Shown here: one piece after another, positions 18,414 to 29,059 of the stretch
Layout of the letters: every line of letters begins with the position of its first letter
How positions within the stretch are numbered: position 1 is the first letter of the stretch
Source: Lamprocystis purpurea DSM 4197
Lineage (GTDB): Bacteria; Pseudomonadota; Gammaproteobacteria; Chromatiales; Chromatiaceae
Direction of reading: 5' to 3'
Length of the DNA stretch: 37,917 bases
Assembly (NCBI RefSeq): GCF_000379525.1
Contig: NZ_KB902530.1
Span: 1 to 37,917 of the forward strand
The notes under the pieces: generated by a model
What the model was told of the DNA's origin: nothing
The model's database searches: none
The model's input: the letters and a program-made list of their open reading frames with translations, nothing else
Position numbers and translations under genes: made by a program

Positions 18414-19616
18414 ATGTATACCCTCAGCACCCATGACGCCATCCGTGAAATTCCGGCAACCGACTGGAACCGGTTGGCGGGCAACGATTCACCCTTCCTG
18501 CGTCACGAGTTCCTGGCCGCCATGGAACGCCATGGCTGCGTCGGCGAGGCGCTCGGCTGGATCCCGCATCACCTTGCCTTGCGCGACGCCGCGGGTACGC
18601 TGGTCGCGGCGGCGCCCTGTTACATCAAATTCAACTCCTACGGCGAACTGGTCTTCGATTGGGCCTGGGCCGACGCCTATCAACGCCAGGGACTCGCCTA
18701 CTACCCCAAACTGGTTGTCGCCTCGCCCTACACCCCCGCCACCGGCCCGCGACTGCTGACCGGCGAGACCCCCAAGCGGGAGGAGTATGCCCGCGCACTG
18801 GCCGATGGCGCGGTACGGGTTGCCGAACGGCTGGGCGTGTCGTCGCTGCACTGGCTCTTCACCACCCGCCCGGAAACCGATTTACTGGAGACCCGCGGCC
18901 TGCTGCGCCGGGTCGGCTGCCAGTTTCACTGGACCAACCCGGGCTACCAGGCGTTCGATGACTTCCTCGCGACCTTCACCGCCGAGAAACGCAAGAAAGT
19001 GAAACGGGAACGACGCCGGGTGCAGGAGGCCGGGGTCAGGATCGTGCGGCGGCGCGGGGACGCGGTCAGCGAGGCCGAATGGGTCAGATTCCACTGGTTG
19101 TACCGCGACACCTTCGACAAACGCGGCGGACTGCCGACCCTGACCTTGCCCTTCTTTCAGGAGATCGGTGAGACCATGGGATCCGACCTGCTCCTGGTCT
19201 TCGCCTACCATGGTCAGACCCAGGGCAAGGACGCCATCGTCGCCGCCGCCTTCAACCTGATCGGCGAGCACGCGCTCTTCGGACGCCACTGGGGCTGCTC
19301 CAAGGAATTCCACAGCCTGCACTTCGAGGCTTGCTATTATCAGGGCCTCGACTATTGCATCGAGAACGGGCTGACACGCTTCGAGCCAGGCGCCCAGGGA
19401 GAACACAAGGTCAGCCGCGGCTTCCTGCCAACCCCCACCTGGTCGGCCCATTGGATCGCCGACCCGCGCTTTCGCGCGGCCATCGCCCGCTTTCTCACCA
19501 ACGAAACCGAGGGGATGACCGAGTACCACGAAGAAATGCACGGCCACAGTCCCTACCGCGCGCCGCCTGCCCCACCCGACCCGTCGGTGCTCGGGAACCT
19601 GAATCCACGCGCATGA
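18414..19616 (+). CDS. FemAB-like GNAT acyltransferase (DUF482 family)
   Basis: A 400-residue protein of the PF04339/DUF482 group, with GNAT-like acyltransferase folds. Typical stretches are [20 protein letters not shown] near residue 25, [20 protein letters not shown] near residue 72, the basic [18 protein letters not shown] near residue 190, and [20 protein letters not shown] near residue 290. The substrate is not known for this family. Its stop overlaps the aat start (ATGA), and this gene commonly sits before aat-bpt in gammaproteobacteria. A link to N-end rule protein modification is a guess from context. Confidence 0.85.
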   Translation: MYTLSTHDAIREIPATDWNRLAGNDSPFLRHEFLAAMERHGCVGEALGWIPHHLALRDAAGTLVAAAPCYIKFNSYGELVFDWAWADAYQRQGLAYYPKLVVASPYTPATGPRLLTGETPKREEYARALADGAVRVAERLGVSSLHWLFTTRPETDLLETRGLLRRVGCQFHWTNPGYQAFDDFLATFTAEKRKKVKRERRRVQEAGVRIVRRRGDAVSEAEWVRFHWLYRDTFDKRGGLPTLTLPFFQEIGETMGSDLLLVFAYHGQTQGKDAIVAAAFNLIGEHALFGRHWGCSKEFHSLHFEACYYQGLDYCIENGLTRFEPGAQGEHKVSRGFLPTPTWSAHWIADPRFRAAIARFLTNETEGMTEYHEEMHGHSPYRAPPAPPDPSVLGNLNPRA

Positions 19617-20368
19617 TCCCGCTGCTCGCGCCCAACGATCCCCGCCCCTTTCCGGATGTGCGCCGGGCCCTGCGTGAGCCCAACGGTTTGCTGGCCGCCG
19701 GCGCGGACCTGAGCCCGGAGCGTCTGACCAGCGCCTACCGCCACGGCATCTTCCCCTGGTTCAATCCCGGCGACCCCATCCTCTGGTGGTCACCCGACCC
19801 GCGCACCGTACTGCTGCCGGACCAAATCCATCTCTCCCGCAGCCTGCGCAAGCGGTTACGAAGCCGGCAACTGGCGGTCACCATGGATCGTGACTTCAGC
19901 AGCGTCATCCGCGCCTGCGCGGCCCCGCGCGCCGGTGCCGACGGCACCTGGATCGCACCGGAGATGATCGCCGCTTACACGACCCTGCATCATCTTGGGA
20001 TGGGTCACTCGGTGGAAGTCTGGGCTGGCGACCAACTCGTCGGCGGGCTCTATGGAGTCGCTCTTGGTCGGGCATTCTTCGGCGAGTCCATGTTCAGCCG
20101 CACTGCCGACGCCTCCAAGGTCGCACTCGTCGCGCTCTGCCGGCGACTTGCGGCCTGGGGCTTCGGCATGATCGATTGCCAGATGCGCACCGCGCACCTG
20201 ATGCGGCTCGGCGCGGTGGAACTGCCGCGCAGTCGGTTCGTCGCCGCGCTCGCACACTACCGCGATGCCCCGGGGATCACGGGAAGCTGGGATGACGGCG
20301 CCCACCATTATCCCGCGGTCCAACTCACCGACCCGTCACCCACCGAAACCAGCGGAGACCCCTCATGA
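19613..20368 (+). CDS. aat: Leucyl/phenylalanyl-tRNA-protein transferase
   Basis: Aat transfers Leu or Phe from aminoacyl-tRNA to proteins with N-terminal Arg or Lys, creating a type 2 N-degron read by ClpS. The 251-residue protein begins [20 protein letters not shown] and contains the signature [20 protein letters not shown], then [20 protein letters not shown] and LIDCQM-like [17 protein letters not shown]. The ATG at 19613 overlaps the preceding stop by four bases; the longer upstream frame lies inside the FemAB-like gene and was rejected. Bpt follows with another ATGA overlap. Confidence 0.96.
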   Translation: MIPLLAPNDPRPFPDVRRALREPNGLLAAGADLSPERLTSAYRHGIFPWFNPGDPILWWSPDPRTVLLPDQIHLSRSLRKRLRSRQLAVTMDRDFSSVIRACAAPRAGADGTWIAPEMIAAYTTLHHLGMGHSVEVWAGDQLVGGLYGVALGRAFFGESMFSRTADASKVALVALCRRLAAWGFGMIDCQMRTAHLMRLGAVELPRSRFVAALAHYRDAPGITGSWDDGAHHYPAVQLTDPSPTETSGDPS

Positions 20369-21141
20369 ACCCGGACGATGAGGCCAGCCGCGCGCGCCAA
20401 CTCGCGCTCTACCTGACCGCCGAACACCCCTGTGCTTACCTGGAGGGGCGCAACGCCAGGACGCTCTTCGTCGACCCGCTGGCGCGCATGGACTCGAACA
20501 CCTATCAGGCTCTGGTCAGTCAGGGCTTTCGACGCAGCGGCGCCCATGTCTACCGGCCGGCCTGCCGGGGCTGCGCGCGCTGCGTACCGGTGCGAATTCC
20601 GGTCGCCGCCTTCCGCCCGAACCGCTCCCAACGGCGCAATTGGGCGCGCAATGTCCGGCAGGTGCAGATCATCGATACGCCGGCGGCCTTCGATCCCGGC
20701 CATTTCGCGCTCTACCTGCGCTACCTGGCCAGCCGTCATCCGGACGGAGCCATGGCCGGCGATACCAGCCTGGAGAGTTATCGGCGCTTCCTGGTGGAGC
20801 CCTGGGGCGGCGTGACACGTTTTCTGGAACTGCGCCTGGACGGCCAATTGGCGGGGGTCGCGGTGACCGACCTGCTGCCCGACGGACTGTCCGCGGTCTA
20901 CACCTTCTTTGACCCCAACCTGTCAAGCCGGGGACTGGGCACCTTCGCGGTGCTCACCCAGATCGAATGCGCCCGCCGCTTGCGGCAGCCCTATGTCTAT
21001 CTGGGCTACTGGATCGAAGCATCGCGCAAAATGGCCTATAAGGCGCACTTCACGCCGCTGGAGGCCTGGGATGGACGACGCTGGTCGAACCTGCTATCAC
21101 AGGTCGTGACCACTGTCGGCGAGACAGACGGGAAAAACTGA
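20365..21141 (+). CDS. bpt: Aspartate/glutamate leucyltransferase (arginyltransferase-like)
   Basis: Bpt transfers Leu to proteins with N-terminal Asp or Glu, extending the N-end rule pathway. The 258-residue protein has the N-terminal cysteine-containing [16 protein letters not shown], the [18 protein letters not shown] segment (CxxC-type), and the C-terminal [17 protein letters not shown] and [17 protein letters not shown] motifs of the ATE family. It overlaps aat by four bases (ATGA), so the three genes FemAB-like, aat and bpt form one coupled operon. Confidence 0.95.
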   Translation: MNPDDEASRARQLALYLTAEHPCAYLEGRNARTLFVDPLARMDSNTYQALVSQGFRRSGAHVYRPACRGCARCVPVRIPVAAFRPNRSQRRNWARNVRQVQIIDTPAAFDPGHFALYLRYLASRHPDGAMAGDTSLESYRRFLVEPWGGVTRFLELRLDGQLAGVAVTDLLPDGLSAVYTFFDPNLSSRGLGTFAVLTQIECARRLRQPYVYLGYWIEASRKMAYKAHFTPLEAWDGRRWSNLLSQVVTTVGETDGKN

Positions 21142-21173
21142 ACCAGAGCGCATGACTCCCGCTACCGCGACAC

Positions 21174-21380
21174 CAGCAGTTCCAAATTTGGGTGGTCACC
21201 CCCAACAGCGTGCTGGCCGCGAGGCTGATGGTGGATGCGCTGCGCTTATCCACCCTACACAACCTGCAACTTTGTAGGGTGGATAAGGCGCGCCGCACGA
21301 TGTTCGGGACTCGGCACGTCGGTCGTGCGCGCCGCATCCACCAGGGGTCGCGCGAGGCCGCCAAAATTTGGAATTGCTGC
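21174..21380. mobile_element. MITE-like repeat, copy A
   Basis: A roughly 205-bp element with imperfect terminal inverted repeats: left CAGCAGTTCCAAATTTGGG, and right, read on the opposite strand, GCAGCAATTCCAAATTTTGG. Internally it carries two nested palindromes built on GTAGGGTGGATAAG and GGTGGATGCG. It resembles the inverted copy at 30048-30252 along its full length and the partial copy near 31568-31721. The open frames in it (RRIHQGSR-type peptides) are by-products of the repeat rather than genes. No transposase is present. Confidence 0.75.
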
Positions 21381-21420
21381 CGCGACACGCGCTGTTAGGG
21401 ATCGTCGGCTAATCCTGTGT

Positions 21421-21426
21421 TATACT
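21421..21426 (+). promoter_or_regulatory. Possible -10 box for infA
   Basis: TATACT lies 48 bp upstream of the infA start, in the right orientation and just outside MITE copy A. No good -35 is visible at 17 bp, so this is only a tentative promoter. Confidence 0.3.
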
Positions 21427-21473
21427 TCCGGCGCTTCACGAGCCCCGGAGCTGTTTTTTTATATCTATGAACC

Positions 21474-21692
21474 ATGTCTAAAGACGACGTTATCCAGATG
21501 GAAGGGACGGTCACGGAGACCTTGCCCAACACCGTGTTTCGAGTGCAACTGGAGAATGGTCACACCGTGACCGCTCACATCTCCGGGAAAATGCGCAAGC
21601 ACTACATCCGTATTTTGACCGGCGACAAAGTCACAGTTGAGCTGACACCGTACGACCTCACCAAAGGACGTATCGTCTATCGCGCCCGCTGA
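21474..21692 (+). CDS. infA: Translation initiation factor IF-1
   Basis: IF-1 binds the ribosomal A site during initiation. The 72-residue protein is the standard length and an S1/OB-fold: [60 protein letters not shown]. It lies between bpt and clpA, as in many gammaproteobacteria. After it, 163 bp without a gene contain a compound stem-loop. Confidence 0.97.
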   Translation: MSKDDVIQMEGTVTETLPNTVFRVQLENGHTVTAHISGKMRKHYIRILTGDKVTVELTPYDLTKGRIVYRAR

Positions 21693-21761
21693 CGCTGGAG
21701 CGATTTGCGCCAAAACCCACGACCAACTCGCGCGTCTTTTCGCCCGCCTTCCGCGTCGCGC

Positions 21762-21792
21762 CGACAGTCGCATAGCTCGGCTATGCTCCTGT
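21762..21792. repeat. Compound stem-loop between infA and clpA
   Basis: GCATAGC-TCG-GCTATGC (21770-21786) is a perfect 7-bp hairpin nested inside outer arms CGACAG and CTGTCG. A second hairpin, CTGCCGGA-TGT-TCCGGCAG, lies at 21833-21851. Neither has a T-run, so these look more like palindromic repeats or an mRNA 3'-end structure for the convergent infA and clpA genes than classical terminators. Confidence 0.5.
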
Positions 21793-21855
21793 CGATGCTC
21801 ATTGAAGGCAGACGAAAACCCTTCGCGATCTGCTGCCGGATGTTCCGGCAGTCGC

Positions 21856-24117
21856 CTAATGCGGTGCCTTGGCCGCGTCGATCTCGAACGCCAGACCCTC
21901 AGCCTCCACATAAACACGAACGCCCCCCCCTCCGGCCAGCGATCCGAACAGCAACTCGTTGGCCAGCGGCTTCTTGATGTGATCCTGGATCACCCGCGCC
22001 ATGGGTCGTGCGCCCATCTTGGGATCGTAACCCTTGTCGGCGATCCAGGCGCGCGCGGCCGCATCCACGGCGAGTGACACCTTCTTATCCAACAGTTGCT
22101 GCTCGAGTTCGAAAATGAACTTGTCGACCACGCTCTTGATCGTCTCCGGCCCCAAGGGACTGAACTGCACCACCGCATCCAGCCGGTTCCGGAATTCGGG
22201 TGTGAAGTAGCGTTTGAGCGCCTCCAACCCATCCGTTGCGTGATCCTGCTCGGCAAAGCCCATGGAACGGCGTGCGGTCTCTGCCGCCCCCGCGTTCGTC
22301 GTCATCACCAGCACCACGCTGCGGAAGTCCGCCTTGCGGCCGTTGTTGTCGGTCAGAGTGCCGTGGTCCATCACCTGAAGCAGCAGGTTGAACACATCCG
22401 GATGAGCCTTCTCCACCTCGTCGAGCAGCAGCACGGCATGAGGATGCTTGTTGATCTCCTCGGTCAACAGACCGCCCTGATCGAAACCGACATAGCCCGG
22501 GGGTGCCCCGATCAGACGCGACACCGTGTGGCGCTCCATATACTCGGACATGTCGAAGCGGATCAGTTCCATCCCCAAGACACGGGCAAGTTGCCTGGTG
22601 ACCTCGGTCTTGCCGACACCGGTCGGACCGGTAAAGAGGAAGGAGCCGATCGGCTTCTCCTCGTGACCCAGACCCGAGCGGTTCATGCGAATCGCGGCAG
22701 TCAGTGCGTCGATGGAGGCATCCTGACCGAACACCACCATCTTCAGGTCGCGATCCAGGTTGCGTAAGGACTCGGTGTCGGACACCGAGACCTTTTTCGG
22801 CGGAATACGCGCCATTTTGGCGACGATCGACTCCACATCCGCCACGTCGATGCGCTTCTTGCGCTTGGACGGACTCATGAGCTGCACGTTGGCTCCGGCC
22901 TCGTCGATCACGTCGATCGCCTTGTCCGGCAGGTGCCGATCATTGATGTAGCGGTTGGAGAGCTCCGCGGCCGCCCGCAACGCCGGATTGGTGTAGGTCA
23001 CCTGATGGTGGGCTTCGAACCGCGATTTCAGCCCCTTGAGAATCTCGATGGTCTCCTCGACACTCGGCGCGTCGATGTCGATCTTCTGAAAGCGCCGGGC
23101 GAGCGCCCGATCCTTCTCAAAAATACCCCGATATTCCTGATAGGTGGTCGAGCCGATGCAGCGCAAATCACCCGAGGCCAACACCGGTTTGATCAGATTG
23201 GACGCGTCCATCACCCCACCCGAGGCCGAGCCGGCGCCGATAATGGTGTGAATTTCATCGATGAACAGGATGGCGCGGGGCTGACGCTTGAGCTGGGCGA
23301 GCACGGCCTTGAGTCGCTTCTCGAAATCGCCGCGGTACTTGGTGCCGGCAACCAGCCCGCCCAGATCGAGCGCGTAGATCACCGCGTCGCTCAGCACCTC
23401 CGGGACCTCATGATCCACGATCTTCTTGGCCAGACCCTCGGCGATCGCGGTCTTGCCGACGCCCGCTTCACCCACGAACAGCGGGTTGTTCTTGCGCCGA
23501 CGGCAGAGGATCTGAATCGTCCGTTCCACTTCGGCCGCCCGTCCGATCAACGGATCGATGCGCCCTTGGCGCGCCATCTCATTGAGATTAGTCGCGAAAC
23601 TGTCCAGCGGGCTCGCCCCCTCCCGCTCCTCCCCACGCGCCTCCTCGACCTCGCCCTGACTCTCGTCCTCGGCAGTTTCGCCCGGGACCTTCGAGATCCC
23701 ATGTGAAATATAGTTGACGACATCGAGCCGGCTGATGTCCTGCTGATTCAGCAGATAGACCGCCTGGGAGTCCTGCTCACTGAACAGCGCCACCAGCACG
23801 TTGGCGCCGGTGACTTCTTTCTTGCCGGCGGACTGCACATGGAAGACCGCGCGTTGGAGCACGCGTTGAAAACCCAGGGTCGGCTGGGTATCGCGCTCCT
23901 CGTGGACCGGGATCAGGGGTGTGGTCTCGTCGATGAAGGCCGTGATCTCCCGGCGCAACCGTTCGGGATCGGCGCCGCACGCGCGCAACACCTTGACAGC
24001 CGCTGGATTATCCAGAAGCGACAAGAGCATGTGTTCCACGGTCATGTACTCGTGGTGCTTCTCGCGCGCCTCTTTGAAAGCGCGATTCAACGTGAACTCA
24101 AGCTCTTTACTCAGCAT
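21856..24117 (-). CDS. clpA: ATP-dependent Clp protease ATP-binding subunit ClpA
   Basis: ClpA unfolds substrates and feeds them to ClpP. The 753-residue protein has the N-terminal Clp repeat domain ([20 protein letters not shown]) that docks ClpS. A first AAA module has Walker A GEAGVGKT near residue 215 and Walker [14 protein letters not shown] second has Walker A GPTGVGKT near residue 495, Walker [14 protein letters not shown], and sensor sequence [10 protein letters not shown] ClpA-type linker between the N-domain and the first module carries an acidic stretch, [19 protein letters not shown]. ClpP is not in the window. clpS lies 109 bp upstream on the same strand. Confidence 0.97.
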   Translation of the reverse strand: MLSKELEFTLNRAFKEAREKHHEYMTVEHMLLSLLDNPAAVKVLRACGADPERLRREITAFIDETTPLIPVHEERDTQPTLGFQRVLQRAVFHVQSAGKKEVTGANVLVALFSEQDSQAVYLLNQQDISRLDVVNYISHGISKVPGETAEDESQGEVEEARGEEREGASPLDSFATNLNEMARQGRIDPLIGRAAEVERTIQILCRRRKNNPLFVGEAGVGKTAIAEGLAKKIVDHEVPEVLSDAVIYALDLGGLVAGTKYRGDFEKRLKAVLAQLKRQPRAILFIDEIHTIIGAGSASGGVMDASNLIKPVLASGDLRCIGSTTYQEYRGIFEKDRALARRFQKIDIDAPSVEETIEILKGLKSRFEAHHQVTYTNPALRAAAELSNRYINDRHLPDKAIDVIDEAGANVQLMSPSKRKKRIDVADVESIVAKMARIPPKKVSVSDTESLRNLDRDLKMVVFGQDASIDALTAAIRMNRSGLGHEEKPIGSFLFTGPTGVGKTEVTRQLARVLGMELIRFDMSEYMERHTVSRLIGAPPGYVGFDQGGLLTEEINKHPHAVLLLDEVEKAHPDVFNLLLQVMDHGTLTDNNGRKADFRSVVLVMTTNAGAAETARRSMGFAEQDHATDGLEALKRYFTPEFRNRLDAVVQFSPLGPETIKSVVDKFIFELEQQLLDKKVSLAVDAAARAWIADKGYDPKMGARPMARVIQDHIKKPLANELLFGSLAGGGGVRVYVEAEGLAFEIDAAKAPH

Positions 24118-24226
24118 CGGACTTGTCCAAGCGGGGTTAGGGAAACCAAATATGTCTGCCTTGGCGCCGCCTGGCGCCGCGGTTGGGTCTCGCCCGAGCG
24201 AGGCACGCGCAGCCTGACTGTCGGCA

Positions 24227-24550
24227 TCACGCTTCCTCCATTGTACACATCAGCGGGTGCTGATGACTGCGGGCGAAGTCGTTGACCTGTACCACCTTGG
24301 TCTCGGCGATGTCTTTCGTATAGACGCCGCAGACCCCCACGCCCCGCGTATGCACATGGAGCATGATCTGTGTCGCCTTTTCCCGATTCATCGCGAAAAA
24401 AGTCTCCAGTACTTGCACCACGAACTCCATAGGGGTGTAGTCATCGTTCAGCAACAACACCTTGAACAACGGAGGGCGGCGCAATTTCGGTCGCGCCTCC
24501 TGCACCGTCAGCCCGGATTCACGTTCCTCGTTGGGATTTGCGTTGCTCAT
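24227..24550 (-). CDS. clpS: ClpAP adaptor protein ClpS
   Basis: ClpS binds N-degron residues (Leu, Phe, Tyr, Trp) and delivers the proteins to ClpAP. The 107-residue protein shows [20 protein letters not shown] near residue 26, with the conserved N-D-D-Y-T substrate pocket, then [19 protein letters not shown] and [19 protein letters not shown]. Length and motifs are normal. It pairs functionally with aat and bpt about 4 kb away. cspD is divergent across the 293-bp gap upstream, which carries the cspD promoter. Confidence 0.97.
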   Translation of the reverse strand: MSNANPNEERESGLTVQEARPKLRRPPLFKVLLLNDDYTPMEFVVQVLETFFAMNREKATQIMLHVHTRGVGVCGVYTKDIAETKVVQVNDFARSHQHPLMCTMEEA

Positions 24551-24713
24551 GATTCGGGATTCTAGACAAATTTCGCCTGAATGCGATGGACATTATGACC
24601 CCTGGTCACGCTCCGTGAAAAACGGGGAGCGTCGGCGTCCCGATCCGGACCGCGCGCCGACCCGCCTGCCGGACGCGCCATACTGGTGCAGGACGGCCGG
24701 ACGCGCATCCTGT

Positions 24714-24741
24714 TTGACCAACCAAATCAACTCACTATACT
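24714..24741 (+). promoter_or_regulatory. Sigma-70 promoter of the cold-shock-type gene
   Basis: TTGACC at 24714-24719 and TATACT at 24736-24741 are separated by 16 bp, each one base from consensus. Transcription starting near 24748 would give a 5' leader of about 95 nt, containing a duplicated TATGGCGCC sequence (24750 and 24775 regions). Confidence 0.65.
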
Positions 24742-24843
24742 AGGGACGTATGGCGCCGCTCGCCGGATTCAAGGTATGGCGCCATGCCAAACAACAAAGA
24801 TTACACCGAGCGAACCTCGGAAACCCCGGAGGAGTATGTTTCA

Positions 24844-25050
24844 ATGATCACCGGTATTGTTAAGTGGTTCAACAATGCAAAGGGTTATGGGTTCGTCAAA
24901 CCCGATGGCCGCGAGGAAGACGTGTTCGTACACTTCTCCTCGATCGACATGGATGGTTACAAGACCCTGAGAGAGGGCCAAAAGGTCGAGTTCGAGGTCA
25001 GCCAGGGGCCAAAAGGTCTGCACGCTGCCGCGGTCCATCGCGTGAGCTGA
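24844..25050 (+). CDS. cspD: CspD-like cold-shock domain protein
   Basis: A 68-residue single OB-fold cold-shock protein that should bind single-stranded nucleic acid. RNP motifs are visible in [20 protein letters not shown] and [15 protein letters not shown]; the tail [18 protein letters not shown] is also typical. An in-frame ATG lies at 24784, but the start at 24844 is favoured: GGAGGAG ends 8 bases upstream and homologues begin at this point. Location next to clpS-clpA and the MDGYxTL motif argue for CspD, which in E. coli is made in stationary phase and inhibits replication. The CspD function itself is inferred. Confidence 0.88.
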   Translation: MITGIVKWFNNAKGYGFVKPDGREEDVFVHFSSIDMDGYKTLREGQKVEFEVSQGPKGLHAAAVHRVS

Positions 25051-25059
25051 CAACCCTCA

Positions 25060-25129
25060 CCCCGTCGGTTGTCTGACGACGGGGCGGCCGGACCAACGGG
25101 CGTGCCGCCAGCGCGGCACGCCCGTTTTT
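25060..25129 (+). terminator. Tandem hairpins with T-run, terminator after cspD
   Basis: The first hairpin is CCCCGTCG (25060-25067) with CGACGGGG (25077-25084). The second is CGGGCGTGCCG (25097-25107) with CGGCACGCCCG (25114-25124), followed directly by TTTTT on the plus strand. It lies between the convergent cspD and icd genes and should stop cspD transcription; on the minus strand there is no T-run for icd. Confidence 0.85.
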
Positions 25130-25135
25130 CACCAC

Positions 25136-26392
<1,257 letters not shown>

Positions 26393-26634
26393 CGTCGGTA
26401 CTCTCTCTGGGTCGCCGTAAAGCTCAATCCTACCATCCCAGCGCGGTCAGCGGTGTTCGTCCGCACCGAGCTTCTGTGAAGCACTGCTCAGCAGCCCGCC
26501 GGTACCGCGTGCAATAGTGTTACCGAGCATAGGTGTGGCGCCGCCCGCCTCGCACCAACCAGGACGACGGCGCCCCCTATGGTCAACGCGCTGCACGCGG
26601 GCATCGAAAAAAACCTTACTCAGGGTAGACGCAC

Positions 26635-26742
26635 ATGATCTGGTTCTTATTCGCACTTTTCGCCGCTATCGTCATCGGCGGCCTCCTGGCGATCTTCTGG
26701 TGGACCCGGGACGGGTTCTCGACCACCTGGGACGAATCCTAA
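26635..26742 (+). CDS. Small membrane protein, 35 residues
   Basis: A short frame, MIWFLFALFAAIVIGGLLAI followed by FWWTRDGFSTTWDES, has one strongly hydrophobic helix (residues 2-23) with an aromatic end and an acidic, polar C-terminus. The purine stretch AGGG lies 13 bases upstream of the ATG, a weak and slightly distant ribosome site. The helix-then-FWW pattern loosely recalls small cytochrome oxidase assembly proteins of the CcoS/CcoQ kind, but it is shorter and no oxidase gene is nearby. It lies alone in a 548-bp stretch between icd and the lipoprotein gene; the rest of that stretch shows nothing else. Confidence 0.5.
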   Translation: MIWFLFALFAAIVIGGLLAIFWWTRDGFSTTWDES

Positions 26743-26940
26743 CCCGACCGGGGCACTCGAGAACCCGAGCCTGCTCGCAGTCCCCCGTCGGTCGCGGCAT
26801 GGTCGGGGTCGCGCAGCACCGCGCGACACGGGATCCGCGGATCCACCTGACGCGCCTACTGTGCTAGCATCCGGCCTTTTAACGCGCCCGGCGCGGGCGT
26901 GCTTGCGGTTGCGCCTGTTCATCCAGAGGATCGAGTCATA

Positions 26941-28044
26941 GTGCGTTCGTTCGCGACTGTCGGCATAGTGACACTCGGCGCCTGGTTATTGGCCGGGTGC
27001 GCCGGGACCATGGATTCGGATGGCTTCGACACCAGCCGGCGCCCGCAACTACTGATCCCCGGAGCCAGTCGTGACGAGGTCAAGGGTCTGGCCATGGGTT
27101 CCGCGCGCGCGAAAGGCTGGACCATCGTCAAATCCACGAATGACCTCCTGGTCGTTCAGCGGCCGGTGGACCCCGCCTCACCGACCGCCACCGCACTCGG
27201 CGCGGCCGGCAGCGCACCCCCGCCCGTGATCGAGGTGACCTCGGCCTTCACCGAACAGTCGGACGGGGTCAAGGTCGCCCTGCGCGCCACCTTGGTCAGT
27301 CAGCCGCCGGGCGAGCGAGCACCCCAACGCCTCGACTACACTGACAATTATCGGGATGCCTTGAAGCAATCGCTCGAGTCGCTGCGTTCGAACTGGGACG
27401 CAAACGGGCAGCGCGTCACCAACGCCATCCCGCCGCACACGGCCGGCGCCACGCGCCCCGGCGCCGATCCGGCACCTGCGTCGGCCAACAACCCGTTGGT
27501 CAAAGCCTGGGGAGAGACAGTGACCGCAGAGACCGCGGCTACACCGGGGGCGACCGGCGGTACCGTCACTACCCCGGCCGATAAACCGCGGGTCAAAGTC
27601 TGGGGAGAGCCCCTGACCGAGGGGACCGCGACCACACCGGATGCGACCGGCGGTACCGTCGCTACCCCGGCGACCACACCGACGCCCGTGACGAGTCCCG
27701 CCCCGCGATCGACCGAGACCACCCCATCACCCGCCCCGGTGATTGACGGCAGCAGCGCGCTCACGGCCACCCGCCCGCTCACCCTGTCGGTGCCCATACC
27801 GGCGCCGACGCCCGCACCGCTCGCCCCTCAGGACAACATGCTGACGCTGAGCCAGGCCGGCGGCACCGGAACCTGGGCCTACTATGCCGAGCAGTACGCG
27901 CGCTTACGCGGATGCACCGTCACGGATAGCGGGTCGCAATTGATCGAGACCCGCGCTGACGGTGAAATCCACAAGGTGTCCTGTGTCGATGCCGAGAGTT
28001 ACCTGCTGAAATGCGAGAACGGGGTCTGCCGCGCTTTGGAATGA
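26941..28044 (+). CDS. Lipoprotein with a duplicated Thr/Pro-rich segment, unknown function
   Basis: A 367-residue protein, starting at GTG 26941 after AGAGGA, with signal peptide RSFATVGIVTLGAWLLAGC; the lipobox LAGC is near residue 20. Residues 30-165 look like a folded domain (QLLIPGASRDEVKGLAMGSA; VIEVTSAFTEQ; YRDALKQSLESLRSNW). A low-complexity Pro/Thr/Ala linker of about 130 residues contains a tandem duplication: VKAWGETVTAETAATPGATG then VKVWGEPLTEGTATTPDATG. A C-terminal domain (TWAYYAEQYARLRGCTVTDS; CVDAESYLLKCENGVCRALE) has four cysteines that could form disulfides in the periplasm. I do not recognise the family. The next gene follows after 40 bp and may be co-transcribed. Confidence 0.75.
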   Translation: MRSFATVGIVTLGAWLLAGCAGTMDSDGFDTSRRPQLLIPGASRDEVKGLAMGSARAKGWTIVKSTNDLLVVQRPVDPASPTATALGAAGSAPPPVIEVTSAFTEQSDGVKVALRATLVSQPPGERAPQRLDYTDNYRDALKQSLESLRSNWDANGQRVTNAIPPHTAGATRPGADPAPASANNPLVKAWGETVTAETAATPGATGGTVTTPADKPRVKVWGEPLTEGTATTPDATGGTVATPATTPTPVTSPAPRSTETTPSPAPVIDGSSALTATRPLTLSVPIPAPTPAPLAPQDNMLTLSQAGGTGTWAYYAEQYARLRGCTVTDSGSQLIETRADGEIHKVSCVDAESYLLKCENGVCRALE

Positions 28045-28084
28045 ACCACCGACTGAGCAGTCGTTCGCCGCACGGCACCCGGTC

Positions 28085-28684
28085 ATGACCCGCCGGCCTC
28101 ACGTGAGAACCGGGCAATGGGCACGGCAGGATCGGCTGCCGCGAACTGCGGCGACCGCAGCGTTGCGAGCAAGACCACGCCGCTTGCTGCCCTGCCTCAG
28201 CGGGATACTGACGCTCACCGCCGTCACCCTGACCCAGGGTGCCGCACCCGACGCGGGCATCGCCAAGGTCACCATTCGCACCAACGGCGGCACCGTCCGG
28301 GTGGAACTGACCGCCCCGGCCTTGACCCTCGTGGGGTTCGCCGGGGACCCCGGCAACACGGTCCAACGCGATGACCTCAAACTCGCGGCGGAGAACCTCC
28401 AGTCCGGAGACGCCCTCGTGCGCTTCAACACCCAGGCGCGGTGCCTGCTGGAAAGCACCAAGGTCGACGCCGATCCACGGATGCGTCAAGGCACGGCCGA
28501 CCTGGGGGCAAGTTACCGCTTCGGCTGCGCCCTGCCGGGCGAACTGCACTCCGCCGCCATCGGACTCTTCGTCGGCTTTCCGGCCTTGCGGCAAGTCCAC
28601 GTCCACTACACGACGGCCCAAGGCCAAGGCGCGGCCATCGCCACCCCGAGCAACCCGATCGTCAACTTCATTCCCCTGCACTAA
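28085..28684 (+). CDS. DUF2796/ZrgA-like exported protein
   Basis: A 199-residue protein with a basic N-terminus and hydrophobic segment LLPCLSGILTLTAVTLTQGA (about residues 34-53) ending near a signal-peptidase-like GAAPDA. The mature part has VTIRTNGGTVRVELTAPALT, LVGFAGDPGN, ASYRFGCALPGELHSAAIGL and VHVHYTTAQGQGAAIATPSN, a pattern I associate with DUF2796 proteins, some of which (ZrgA) help zinc uptake. The His-rich loop typical of ZrgA is absent, so metal binding is uncertain. It follows the lipoprotein gene by 40 bp. The start could lie further downstream. Confidence 0.6.
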   Translation: MTRRPHVRTGQWARQDRLPRTAATAALRARPRRLLPCLSGILTLTAVTLTQGAAPDAGIAKVTIRTNGGTVRVELTAPALTLVGFAGDPGNTVQRDDLKLAAENLQSGDALVRFNTQARCLLESTKVDADPRMRQGTADLGASYRFGCALPGELHSAAIGLFVGFPALRQVHVHYTTAQGQGAAIATPSNPIVNFIPLH

Positions 28685-28844
28685 GAGGATATCCGGAACG
28701 GAATATGCTTAAACTGAGAAACCATAAAATTTACAACGCTTAATCTATCAAGCGCCAAAAGCGTCGTATTCTCAGAGTTCAGTGACATATCAATAAATGT
28801 CAACCGGTTGTCTTTCATAAGCAATTTCTGAACCGGATTTCCTC

Positions 28845-28929
28845 TAAACCGCGCCCAGGGCGCTTTGTGATGTTATTGAATGAGATCGACCCCGGCAGAC
28901 TCGACGATTGCTGGAGCCGGCGCGGTTTA
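28845..28929. mobile_element. 85-bp inverted-repeat element
   Basis: TAAACCGCGCC at 28845-28855 and its exact complement GGCGCGGTTTA at 28919-28929 bound an 85-bp segment. The right arm touches the point where the DUF1640-like relic begins. The element lies in a gap of 375 bp without an intact gene. The first part of that gap (28685-28840) is unusually AT-rich for this genome and shows nothing recognisable. The structure fits a small non-autonomous element, but only one copy is in the window. Confidence 0.55.
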
Positions 28930-29000
28930 TCGTGAAGTGGATGGCCGGGTTGCTGATCGCACAGGCGGCGCTGATCGCGGCGCTGGTGAAGCTGCTGTGA
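28926..29000 (+). pseudogene. C-terminal relic of a DUF1640-like coiled-coil membrane protein
   Basis: The frame FIVKWMAGLLIAQAALIAAL continuing VKLL and a stop has the C-terminal membrane anchor typical of bacterial DUF1640 (CCDC90-like) proteins, whose normal form is a long coiled coil ending in a KWM...LL segment. No coiled coil and no good start precede it; upstream sequence is the 85-bp inverted-repeat element and then a stop at 28881. It is best read as a truncated remnant. The coiled-coil gene that follows 59 bp later is the kind of small partner often found behind such genes. Confidence 0.6.
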
Positions 29001-29059
29001 GTTGACAACCCACCGCTGCGGGCCTAGGTTCCCGACGAGGACCACCTGGAGATACCGCG

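Noticed and set aside
21192-21398. Small frames reading RRIHQGSR-type peptides, also at 29946-30239 and 31471-31752
   Set aside because: They recur only because the MITE-like repeat recurs, on different strands and with frame changes; no ribosome sites.
24784-24843. N-terminal 20-residue extension of the cold-shock protein
   Set aside because: The inner ATG has a strong GGAGGAG site at proper spacing and matches the family start; the extension has no family counterpart.
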